From Dechloromonas sp. (GTDB lineage Bacteria; Pseudomonadota; Gammaproteobacteria; Burkholderiales; Rhodocyclaceae), in contig CP059264.1 in assembly GCA_013693915.1 (NCBI GenBank), positions 514,532-520,311 on the forward strand: a stretch of DNA of 5,780 nucleotides. Reading direction: 5' to 3'. A program made the position numbers and the translations under genes. Of the stretch, positions 1 to 5,265 are shown in pieces. The notes under the pieces are model-generated. The model saw only the letters and a program-made list of their open reading frames with translations, was not told the origin of the DNA and searched no databases. Each line of letters starts with the position of its first letter. The first letter of the stretch is position 1.

Positions 1-813
1 AAAGATCTCGACCCCGGCCGCCGAGAGCCGCGGCAGGCTGATGCCGGCGGCGCGCAGCCGGTCGACCTGGGAAATCGGCGTCCCCTGCATGCGCTCCATG
101 ACCATGACGGTCCGCGTGCAGTGGTCCCAGTACACCTCGGGCACGATCAGCAGCGTCGAGTTGGTGAAGTTGCGCCGCAGTTGCGAGGCATTGGCCGCCT
201 CGCGCATGAGGTCGAGTTCGTCGCGCAGGTACTTGGCGAACTCGGCGACCACCTCGCGCGGCTTGAGGCGCCGGGCGTCCGACCACAGTTTTTCGAGCAG
301 GAGGGCAAAGGTGTCGAGCAGCGCGAGGTCGTGCTCGATGACCGAAAGCATGTTCGGGCGCAGGATCTTGACCGCGACCTCGTGTCCGCCGTCGACATCC
401 TTCAGCCGGGCGAAGTGAACCTGGGCAATCGAGGCCGATGCGACCGGCACCGGGTCGAATTCGGCAAAGACATCGCTCGCCGGACGGTGATACGCCTTCT
501 CGATTTCCGCCAGCGCCAGCTGCGAATCGAATGGCGGCACGCGATCCTGCAGCTTGGCGAGTTCGTCGGCGATGTCGGTCGGCAGCAGGTCGCGGCGGGT
601 CGACAGCACCTGGCCGAACTTGACGAAAATCGGCCCCAGCGCCTCCAGCGCCATGCGCAGGCGTGCCGCCCGCGGCGCCGAGAGGTCGCGCCAGAACTGC
701 AGCGCATTGGTAAGGCGGACGAGGCGACCGCTTGGCTCGTGTTCGAGCACCATTTCGTCCAGCCCGAAGCGGCTGGCGACGGCGGCGATCTTGAGCAGGC
801 GGAAGAGGCGCAT
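1..813 (-). CDS. ubiB: UbiB, ABC1/ADCK-family kinase-like protein of ubiquinone biosynthesis (N-terminal 271 residues, 3' end outside window)
   Basis: UbiB is an atypical kinase-like ATPase of the ABC1/ADCK/COQ8 family that is needed for aerobic ubiquinone synthesis; it is anchored to the inner membrane by a C-terminal segment not reached here. The visible protein shows the family marks in order: the KxGQ motif (K65-F-G-Q68) within [15 protein letters not shown], the alanine/serine-rich loop ASASIAQVH (125-133), the ATP-site lysine in VAVKILRP (K149), and the ExD motif (E199-L-D201) before LMREAANA. It aligns closely with my memory of E. coli UbiB, for example at STRRDL and LRRNF. The family is usually about 500-550 residues, so roughly half is present. 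The ATG at 813 gives an N-terminus ([10 protein letters not shown]) of normal family length; in-frame ATGs at 894 and 918 would add residues unlike the family. No strong Shine-Dalgarno site precedes it. It is divergent from higBA. Confidence 0.95.
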   Translation of the reverse strand, partial: MRLFRLLKIAAVASRFGLDEMVLEHEPSGRLVRLTNALQFWRDLSAPRAARLRMALEALGPIFVKFGQVLSTRRDLLPTDIADELAKLQDRVPPFDSQLALAEIEKAYHRPASDVFAEFDPVPVASASIAQVHFARLKDVDGGHEVAVKILRPNMLSVIEHDLALLDTFALLLEKLWSDARRLKPREVVAEFAKYLRDELDLMREAANASQLRRNFTNSTLLIVPEVYWDHCTRTVMVMERMQGTPISQVDRLRAAGISLPRLSAAGVEIF

Positions 814-888
814 CAGTTTCGGCGGGGTCGGGCGGGCCGGAGAAATACAAACGGGGATGCTAACACGCAGGCACAGAGTTGACCGCTG

Positions 889-922
889 CGTCATGGCACC
901 TTTCAGTGTAATCGTCATGCCA
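889..922. repeat. Near-perfect 10-bp direct repeat, 24 bp apart
   Basis: CGTCATGGCA at 889-898 recurs as CGTCATGCCA at 913-922, with one mismatch. The period of 24 bp is a little over two helical turns. It lies in the divergent promoter region, so it could be a pair of protein-binding half sites, but two 10-mers may also match by chance. Read leftward, each copy holds an ATG in frame with ubiB; these do not look like the true start. Confidence 0.4.
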
Positions 923-926
923 GAAC

Positions 927-939
927 AGCAATCGTTGCT
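927..939. promoter_or_regulatory. Perfect palindrome, candidate HigA operator
   Basis: AGCAATCGTTGCT is a perfect 5-bp inverted repeat (AGCAA/TTGCT) around the 3-bp centre TCG. It lies 33 bp before the higB start and overlaps the best -35-like hexamer. HigA antitoxins are known to repress their own operon, often with HigB as co-repressor, by binding palindromes at or near the promoter. Binding here is inferred from position and symmetry only. Confidence 0.45.
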
Positions 940-966
940 TGTTTTTGGCGCTTGTTAAGCTACGCT
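935..966 (+). promoter_or_regulatory. Putative higBA promoter
   Basis: Two weak arrangements are possible. TTGTTT (939-944) lies 16 bases before TACGCT (961-966), or TTGCTT (935-940) lies 15 bases before TAAGCT (956-961). Neither matches the sigma-70 consensus well. The first would put the transcript start within a few bases of the higB ATG, giving a very short or absent leader. This would fit the lack of a clear ribosome binding site in front of higB. Confidence 0.3.
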
Positions 967-972
967 ACACAC

Positions 973-1251
973 ATGATCAAGAGCTTCCGTCATCGAGGCA
1001 TTGAAGCATTTTTCGCGACCGGCACGAAAGCGGGAATCCAGCCACATCATGCTGCGCGGCTGGCCCGGCAACTGAAGCAGTTGAATCGTGCCAAACGGGC
1101 GGAAGACATGAACGTGCCGGGCTGGAAGCTGCATTCCTTATCGCACGACCTTGCGGGGCACTGGTCGGTTTGGGTCAATGGCAACTGGCGACTTACCTTT
1201 ACCTTTGAAGACGAGGATGCGATCTTGGTCGATTATCGAGATTACCACTAG
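973..1251 (+). CDS. higB: HigB-type mRNA-interferase toxin (RelE/ParE superfamily)
   Basis: The product is a 92-residue toxin of the HigB branch of the RelE/ParE fold, which in characterised members cleaves mRNA on translating ribosomes. The protein starts MIKSFRHRG and ends DYRDYH, both strongly matching Proteus vulgaris HigB, which is also 92 residues by memory. Residues reported as important in that enzyme are at the same positions here: H54 in WKLHSL, and D90, Y91 and H92 at the extreme C-terminus. R73 in NWRLTF is also shared. All of these are intact, so the toxin looks active. A TTG at 952 would add seven residues, but the ATG at 973 gives the family N-terminus. No good Shine-Dalgarno site is seen. 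The antitoxin gene follows after 9 bases, the toxin-first order typical of higBA. Confidence 0.93.
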   Translation: MIKSFRHRGIEAFFATGTKAGIQPHHAARLARQLKQLNRAKRAEDMNVPGWKLHSLSHDLAGHWSVWVNGNWRLTFTFEDEDAILVDYRDYH

Positions 1252-1254
1252 GAG
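1250..1254 (+). promoter_or_regulatory. Ribosome binding site of higA, overlapping the higB stop
   Basis: AGGAG begins inside the higB stop codon (TAG, 1249-1251) and ends six bases before the higA ATG. This is the only strong Shine-Dalgarno site in the pair. Higher translation of the antitoxin than the toxin would be expected from it. Confidence 0.75.
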
Positions 1255-1260
1255 ATACCC

Positions 1261-1569
1261 ATGGGACGCATGTTCAATCCGCCACACCCCGGCGAAACCC
1301 TCAAGGAAGACATCCTTCCTGCCCTGGGCCTGACCGTGACCGAAGCGGCGCAACAACTCGGAGTCACCCGCACTGCCTTGTCCCGCATACTGAATGGTCA
1401 CGCGGCGATCTCCCCAGAAATGGCACGCCGTATCGAAGCCTGGCTTGGCCCCGACCGCGGTGGTCGTGCCGAATTGTGGCTGGGGATGCAGCTTGATTAT
1501 GATCTATGGATTACCGAACAGAAGCCAGCCCCCAAGGTGACGCGGGCGCCGGAATTGGCGATTGGATAG
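1261..1569 (+). CDS. higA: HigA-type antitoxin, XRE-family helix-turn-helix protein
   Basis: The product is a 102-residue antitoxin that should neutralise HigB by direct binding and repress the operon. It has the compact HigA layout: an N-terminal [16 protein letters not shown] segment (4-19), which is a family signature, then a helix-turn-helix of the XRE/Cro type around 25-48 ([19 protein letters not shown], then NG), followed by [14 protein letters not shown] and [13 protein letters not shown]. The C-terminal tail (about 88-102) is Pro/Lys rich and probably disordered. The ATG at 1261 is six bases from a strong ribosome binding site; ATG 1270 (M4) is a possible alternative. The toxin is immediately upstream. 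There are no stops or frameshifts, so the module appears complete. Confidence 0.94.
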   Translation: MGRMFNPPHPGETLKEDILPALGLTVTEAAQQLGVTRTALSRILNGHAAISPEMARRIEAWLGPDRGGRAELWLGMQLDYDLWITEQKPAPKVTRAPELAIG

Positions 1570-1739
1570 GTGATGCAGGGGCTTTAAAATTTGAGCCTGA
1601 CCACTTTCTCCGGTCGACCCGGCTGTTGCGGTCGACCGGGAAAAAGTGGCCAAAATGGAAATGGCGCCAACCCCGCTGGTTGGTTCAGGGATAGGGAGGT
1701 TTATTCTGAAACTGAGGTGTCCCCAATGCCGTTCGGATT
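1570..1739. other. Non-coding stretch between convergent genes, possible mobile-element debris
   Basis: No reading frame here looks like a real protein on either strand. The stretch holds a long inverted repeat (listed separately), a smaller one (CCAACC 1667-1672 with GGTTGG 1678-1683), and the string GAGGTGTCCCC at 1714-1724. The phrase CTGACCACTTTC resembles, from memory, repeated motifs near the ends of some IS21-family elements. No transposase fragment is visible, so a remnant origin is only a suggestion. Confidence 0.35.
1580..1652. repeat. Strong imperfect inverted repeat (about 22-bp arms) with an abutting small hairpin
   Basis: The left arm is 1598-1619 and the right arm 1630-1652, around a 10-base centre CGGCTGTTGC. 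The arms match almost throughout, from TGACCACTTT outside (TGGCCACTTT on the other arm) to the fully symmetric GGTCGACC inside (1612-1619 and 1630-1637), with a one-base length difference. Directly before it, GGCTTTAAAATTTGAGCC (1580-1597) forms a second short stem. The structure lies just after higA and before the 3' end of the leftward unknown genes, so it could stop or shield transcripts from both sides. It lacks a clear T-run on either strand, so it is not a classic rho-independent terminator. Confidence 0.7.
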
Positions 1740-1982
1740 TCACCTTGGCATATAAAGCCTTGCAATCCGTTCGGCCAGTGCCTGAACGGGTGCACTCACC
1801 CACGCGCGAAGTCGCTGGGGATTTCCACCGAACTCTTGAAAATCCTTCGATTCCAGGAAGTTCGAAATGCTGATCATCCATTCCGTTGCCAATGGACGTT
1901 CCGTAGTCTCCATTACCTCGATCGCACTGAGATCAAGTTCGAATGAGAGCGCAAGTCCACAACGTCTGTCCGGGAGGCTCAT
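1740..1982 (-). CDS. Hypothetical protein, 80 residues, last gene of the unknown leftward cluster
   Basis: I do not recognise this protein. It starts MSLPDRRCGLALSFELDLSA, contains an acidic segment (SAIEVMETTE) and ends in a helix-prone region (RAWVSAPVQALAERIARLY). No signal peptide, membrane segment or catalytic motif is obvious, so it is probably cytoplasmic, or the C-terminal remnant of a longer protein. The ATG at 1982 follows the stop of the upstream gene by six bases, which suggests co-transcription and translational coupling; the only ribosome-site-like bases are a poor GGGG next to the start. Codon use is less G+C rich at third positions than in argS. The alternative is that the frame is open by chance; the spacing argues mildly against this. 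Confidence 0.45.
   Translation of the reverse strand: MSLPDRRCGLALSFELDLSAIEVMETTERPLATEWMISISNFLESKDFQEFGGNPQRLRAWVSAPVQALAERIARLYMPR
1767..1789. repeat. Small hairpin near the 3' end of the 80-residue gene
   Basis: CCGTTCGGC (1767-1775) pairs with GCC-T-GAACGG (1780-1789), a 9-bp stem with one bulged base and a CAGT loop. CCGTTCGG also occurs as a direct copy at 1729-1736. The hairpin lies inside the reading frame and has no T-run, so its role, if any, is unclear. Confidence 0.4.
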
Positions 1983-1988
1983 GCCCCA

Positions 1989-2306
1989 CTAGAGTTTCTG
2001 ACGCACATCGGCAACCAGTAACGCTTTACTACGACTTTCCTTTTGAGCATCGACAAAATCAGTCCGTCGCCACTCCTTCTCGGTCACGCCAACTTGTGTA
2101 TCCGGTTGCGGCAAACCCATCTTGACAAGACGATTGTGCAGCTCGCGTTCAAGGACAGAAGTTGTCGGTTCACTCAGGAAAATCTGATGGGCCAGTTCAG
2201 GAACGTCTTGGCGATTCTCGTCCAATTGCTGGAGGCATTCTTTCATCGCGATGTTGTCGCGCTCTACGGCAGCAAGGGTTCCGTAATAGCCAAGCAAACT
2301 GGGCAC
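1989..2306 (-). CDS. Hypothetical protein with hydrophobic N-terminus, middle gene of the unknown cluster
   Basis: I do not recognise this protein. From the GTG at 2306 it has 105 residues: a hydrophobic start (VPSLLGYYGTLAAV), then a charged, helix-rich body (RDNIAMKECLQQLDENRQD; VLERELHNRLVKMGLPQ) and a Lys/Arg-rich tail. The frame stays open upstream to 2324 and there reads AVLIWVVPSLLGYYGTLAAV, a plausible single membrane segment. This suggests that the true start is further upstream than GTG 2306, at CTG 2318 or at ATG 2328 if a one-base shift separates them. The lipoprotein stop (2317-2315) falls in this same place. A likely topology is one N-terminal anchor with a mainly helical soluble domain. 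The next gene follows after six bases. No paralogue or domain name can be offered. Confidence 0.45.
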   Translation of the reverse strand: MPSLLGYYGTLAAVERDNIAMKECLQQLDENRQDVPELAHQIFLSEPTTSVLERELHNRLVKMGLPQPDTQVGVTEKEWRRTDFVDAQKESRSKALLVADVRQKL

Positions 2307-2314
2307 AACCCAAA

Positions 2315-2617
2315 TCAGTACTGCTCATGGTCCCCCAAGCCGGCAGAAAATCTACTGTGTTCCATAATCTCTTCGCCCGTCCGGGAGGCTTCACGACCGG
2401 GATCGCCAGCTGTCTCCTTTCTATAATCGGATGGCGTTTGGCTCCAAACCCGCACCAGCAAGGGCGGTTTCCGTTCAGACACGATGCGTTGCAGCAATTT
2501 GCCCGATTCAGGGGCGCCATAGAACGGTGTGGTGGAACATGCGGACAGTGAGAGGCACGAAAACAGCAGACATGCCAAGAAGCGTCCTTTATCACGCAAA
2601 GCAAAGAAAATATTCAT
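2315..2617 (-). CDS. Predicted small lipoprotein of unknown function, first gene of the leftward cluster
   Basis: From ATG 2617 the product has 100 residues. The N-terminus is a textbook lipoprotein signal: positive charges (R8, K10, R12), a hydrophobic core (FLACLLFSCLSL) and the lipobox LSAC, with the modified cysteine at C27. The residue after it is Ser, not Asp, so outer-membrane sorting is expected. The mature part is short (about 74 residues), begins STTPFYGAPESGKLL, contains LLVRVWSQTPSDY and becomes very polar and charged toward the C-terminus. A GTG at 2656 would extend the frame by 13 residues ahead of the signal and is less likely. No clear ribosome binding site is seen. The gene leads a tandem set of three leftward genes. 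I know of no named family; the signal peptide is the strongest evidence that the cluster is real. Confidence 0.6.
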   Translation of the reverse strand: MNIFFALRDKGRFLACLLFSCLSLSACSTTPFYGAPESGKLLQRIVSERKPPLLVRVWSQTPSDYRKETAGDPGREASRTGEEIMEHSRFSAGLGDHEQY

Positions 2618-2841
2618 TTGCACTGGCGCACGAAATCGGAAATAAACAGCACACACCCCTTAGATACCAGCGGTGCCTCCTGGCGCTGCCCTAACCGGAC
2701 TGCCGCCCAAAATCCGCTCATCTGGCTACCACCTTCAACTCCGCGAGATTCGATGCGCCTCCTTGCCCGTAGCCAGGGCATTTTGCAACGCCCTTGCAGC
2801 CACGGCGTATAATCCCCGTTTGCCTTTCCTGCCTCGAATCA
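2618..2841. other. Divergent intergenic region between the lipoprotein gene and argS
   Basis: This 224-bp gap holds the argS promoter near its right end (listed separately) and must hold any promoter for the leftward lipoprotein cluster. For the latter, only weak A+T-rich candidates are seen on the minus strand between about 2675 and 2640 (for example TATCTA in GGTATCTAAGG). No gene, RNA gene or strong repeat is recognised in it. Confidence 0.4.
2783..2813 (+). promoter_or_regulatory. Sigma-70-type promoter of argS
   Basis: A perfect -10 box TATAAT (2808-2813) is preceded by TTGCAA (2783-2788, 4 of 6 matches to the -35 consensus) with a 19-base spacer, slightly longer than the ideal 17. Transcription would start near 2820, about 20 bases before the argS ATG. 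It is well placed to drive argS, the SPOR gene and dsbA together. Confidence 0.7.
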
Positions 2842-4605
2842 ATGGCACACGATGTCAAATCCAAGCTGACCGAACTGCTGCAGCAGTCGCTGGCCAGCGT
2901 TGCGCCGACGGCGGCCGACACGCCGATCCACCTTGAACGGCCGCGCGACCCGACGCATGGCGACTTTGCCACCAACCTGGCGATGCAGCTGGCCAAGGCG
3001 CTGAAGAAGAATCCGCGCGAGCTGGCGCGGCTGTTGCTGGCCGAGCTGCCGCCTTCGGGGCTGGTCAGCAAGGCCGAGGTGGCGGGGGCGGGGTTCATCA
3101 ATTTCACGCTCGACGCGCGGGCCAAGGTCAACGTCGTCAGCGCCGTGCTCGCGGCGGGCGACAGGTTCGGGCGCTCGCGTCTCGGCGGCGCGCATAAGGT
3201 CCAGGTCGAGTATGTCTCCGCCAACCCGACCGGCCCGCTGCACGTCGGTCACGGGCGCGGCGCCGCCTATGGCGCCTCGCTGGCCAACCTGCTGGCCTTC
3301 GCCGGGTGGGACGTGACGCGCGAGTACTACGTCAACGATGCCGGGCGGCAGATGGACATCCTCGGGCTGTCGACCTGGCTGCGTTACCTCGAGCAGCACG
3401 GCGTCGTCGTGCCCTTTCCAGCCAATGCCTATCAGGGCGTTTATGTCCGCGACATGGCAAGGCAACTGACGGTGGCGCACGGCGCCAAGTACGTTCGTCC
3501 CGCCAGCCTGGTGATGGCCGGCGTCCCCGGACTGCCGCCGGCCGACCGCGCCGACGACGAGGCCGGGCAGCAGCGCGAACTCCACCTCGATGCGCTGATC
3601 GCCCGCGCCAAGGAACTCCTCGGCCAGGACTGGCCTTACGTGCATCAGCATGCCCTTTCCGAGCAACTGGCCGACTGCCGCGACGATCTGGAAGAGTTCG
3701 GCGTCGAATTCGATGTCTGGTTCTCGGAAAGAGCCCTGTTCGACACCGGGCTGGTCGCGCGCTGCGTCGATCTGCTGGAGCGGAACGGCCATCTCTACGA
3801 GCAGGACGGCGCCCGCTGGTTTCGGTCGACCGCCTTCGGCGACGAGAAGGACCGCGTCGTCCAGCGCGAGAACGGCCTGTACACCTATTTCGCCTCCGAC
3901 ATCGCCTATCACCTGAACAAGTTCGAGCGCGGTTTCGACCGCATCATCAACATCTGGGGCGCCGACCACCACGGCTACATCCCGCGCGTCGCCGGTGCCG
4001 TCCGGGCGCTCGGCCTCGACGCCGACCGGCTGGAGGTGGCGCTGGTCCAGTTCGCCGTCCTCTATCGCAACGGCCAGAAGGCCTCGATGTCCACCCGCTC
4101 CGGCGAGTTCGTCACGCTGCGCGAACTGCGCGGCGAGGTCGGCAACGACGCCTGCCGCTTCTTCTATGCATTGCGCAAGTCGGACCAGCACCTGGATTTC
4201 GACCTCGACCTGGCCAAGAGCCAGACCAACGAAAATCCGGTCTACTACATCCAGTACGCACACGCCCGCATCTGCTCGGTCATCGCGCAGTGGGACGGCG
4301 ATATCGCAGCGCTCGCCGTCGTCGATCTGAAGCACCTCCACAGTTCCCGCGAACTGGCCATCGCCAACAAGCTCGCCGAATTCCGCGATGTCGTCGAGAA
4401 TGGAGCGCGTGACCTGGCGCCGCACCTGATCGCCTTCTACCTGAAGGATCTGGCCGGCGAGTTCCATGGCTGGTATAACGCGGAACGCATGCTGGTCGAC
4501 GATGCCGCCCTGCGCGATGCGCGTGTCGCGCTGGCTGCCGCGGTCCGTCAGGTGATCCGCAATGGTCTGGGAATCCTGGGCGTCAGTTGCCCGGAATCGA
4601 TGTAA
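2842..4605 (+). CDS. argS: Arginyl-tRNA synthetase
   Basis: ArgS is a class I aminoacyl-tRNA synthetase that charges tRNA-Arg with arginine using ATP in the cytoplasm. The 587-residue length is normal for the family. Domains in order: the N-terminal tRNA D-loop-binding (Add1) domain (about 5-90, with THGDFATNLAMQLAK), the Rossmann catalytic core with the HIGH signature as HVGH (134-137) inside SANPTGPLHVGHGRG, the segment IWGADHHGYIPR (371-382), the KMSK-loop counterpart MSTRSGEF (416-423), and the DALR-type anticodon-binding domain starting near YAHARI (472-477). The ATG at 2842 gives the family N-terminus (MAHDVKSKLTELLQQ); the frame is open 48 bases further upstream, but that would overlap the promoter. 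The ribosome site is weak. The next gene begins nine bases after the stop. Confidence 0.98.
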   Translation: MAHDVKSKLTELLQQSLASVAPTAADTPIHLERPRDPTHGDFATNLAMQLAKALKKNPRELARLLLAELPPSGLVSKAEVAGAGFINFTLDARAKVNVVSAVLAAGDRFGRSRLGGAHKVQVEYVSANPTGPLHVGHGRGAAYGASLANLLAFAGWDVTREYYVNDAGRQMDILGLSTWLRYLEQHGVVVPFPANAYQGVYVRDMARQLTVAHGAKYVRPASLVMAGVPGLPPADRADDEAGQQRELHLDALIARAKELLGQDWPYVHQHALSEQLADCRDDLEEFGVEFDVWFSERALFDTGLVARCVDLLERNGHLYEQDGARWFRSTAFGDEKDRVVQRENGLYTYFASDIAYHLNKFERGFDRIINIWGADHHGYIPRVAGAVRALGLDADRLEVALVQFAVLYRNGQKASMSTRSGEFVTLRELRGEVGNDACRFFYALRKSDQHLDFDLDLAKSQTNENPVYYIQYAHARICSVIAQWDGDIAALAVVDLKHLHSSRELAIANKLAEFRDVVENGARDLAPHLIAFYLKDLAGEFHGWYNAERMLVDDAALRDARVALAAAVRQVIRNGLGILGVSCPESM

Positions 4606-4614
4606 GGAAATGCC

Positions 4615-5262
4615 ATGAGCCGTGACTTGAAACCCAAGAAAAGCCAGCCGGCAAGGAAGAAGGCGCGCGGTGGCACCCTGATCGGCATGTTCATCGGCCT
4701 CGTGATCGGGGTCGTTGTCGCCGCCGCCGTGGTGTGGACCATGAACAAGTCGCCGCTGCCGTTTTCCAAGCAGGTGACGGCACCGCCGCCTCCGCCGCCG
4801 GAAGCTGCCAAGGCTGCCGCCGGCAAGACGACGCCGGGCGGCGATGCCCAGCCGGCGCCGCCGCTGGCGCTGCCGGGCAAGCCGGGTGACCCGATTCCGG
4901 AAAAGCGCTTCCAGTTCTACGACATCCTGCCGGGCAAGTCCGACGCCGTTCCCGACAAGGCGCCGAAGCCCGTCGCCGAGGAAGCACCGAAGAAGGAAGA
5001 AAAGAAGGAGGAGCCCAAGGAAAGCAAGACCCCGCTCTTCCTGCAGGCCGGTTCCTTCAGCACGCCGCAGGATGCTGACAACCAGAAAGCCAAACTTGCG
5101 TTCATGGGAGTGGAGGCTGTCGTGCAGCAGGTGATGGTGCAGGACAAGACCTACTATCGCGTCCGGGTCGGTCCGTATACGAAGATCGATGAACTGAACA
5201 AGATTCGCGCCGAACTGGCGAGGAATGGCGTTGAAGCCCAGATGGTCAAGAACAAGGAGTAA
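4615..5262 (+). CDS. SPOR-domain membrane protein (FtsN/DedD/DamX-like layout)
   Basis: The 215-residue protein has the bitopic design of bacterial division-associated SPOR proteins: a short basic cytoplasmic tail (1-20, rich in Lys and Arg), one membrane helix (about 21-43, TLIGMFIGLVIGVVVAAAVV), a Pro/Ala/Lys-rich periplasmic linker (about 50-138), and a C-terminal SPOR domain (about 139-213) with FLQAGSFSTPQDADNQKAKL and YYRVRVGPY. SPOR domains bind denuded glycan strands of septal peptidoglycan and bring proteins to the division site. A short FQFYDILPGK motif (99-108) sits in the linker and may be conserved among relatives. AAGGA (4604-4608) overlapping the argS stop is a good ribosome site for ATG 4615. 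A specific name such as ftsN cannot be assigned from sequence alone. It lies between argS and dsbA and is probably in one transcript with them. Confidence 0.93.
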   Translation: MSRDLKPKKSQPARKKARGGTLIGMFIGLVIGVVVAAAVVWTMNKSPLPFSKQVTAPPPPPPEAAKAAAGKTTPGGDAQPAPPLALPGKPGDPIPEKRFQFYDILPGKSDAVPDKAPKPVAEEAPKKEEKKEEPKESKTPLFLQAGSFSTPQDADNQKAKLAFMGVEAVVQQVMVQDKTYYRVRVGPYTKIDELNKIRAELARNGVEAQMVKNKE

Positions 5263-5265
5263 GCC

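Larger units (their letters stand above)
814..972. promoter_or_regulatory. Divergent intergenic region between ubiB and higBA
   Basis: This 159-bp gap must hold the control sites for both ubiB (leftward) and higBA (rightward). For ubiB, a weak candidate pair on the minus strand is TTGCTG (935-930) and TACACT (914-909), separated by 15 bases, which is shorter than ideal. For higBA see the separate promoter entry. The stretch also contains a short palindrome and a direct repeat, listed separately. The part nearest ubiB (about 817-845) is very G+C rich and the part nearest higB is much richer in A+T, which suggests that the junction of core and acquired DNA lies in here. No gene is seen in it. 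Confidence 0.5.

Noticed and set aside
121..882. A 253-codon plus-strand frame opposite ubiB
   Set aside because: UbiB on the other strand is certain from its Kx[11 protein letters not shown] and ExD motifs. The plus frame has no family features and is explained by codon bias.
1598..1652. Rho-independent terminator for higBA
   Set aside because: The stem is strong, but the bases after it on the plus strand are A-rich (AAAATGG) with no T-run, and the minus side has only a short mixed A/T stretch.
1504..1881. A minus-strand 125-codon frame running across the inverted repeat into the 3' end of higA
   Set aside because: It runs through the palindrome and antisense to higA, and overlaps the 80-residue frame. 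The translation shows no domain.
2043..2426. A plus-strand 127-codon frame opposite the unknown cluster
   Set aside because: It lacks a ribosome site and any domain, and overlaps the minus-strand frames that include a clear lipoprotein signal. It cannot be fully excluded because the opposing genes are themselves unrecognised.
1989..2617. The lipoprotein and membrane-anchored protein as a phage Rz/Rz1 spanin pair
   Set aside because: The gene order is reversed (lipoprotein first), the genes are not nested, the lipoprotein is not especially proline rich, and no other phage lysis gene is nearby.
3306..4412. A 368-codon plus-strand frame inside argS
   Set aside because: It is a shifted frame within argS; the product is Arg/Pro-rich with no domain.
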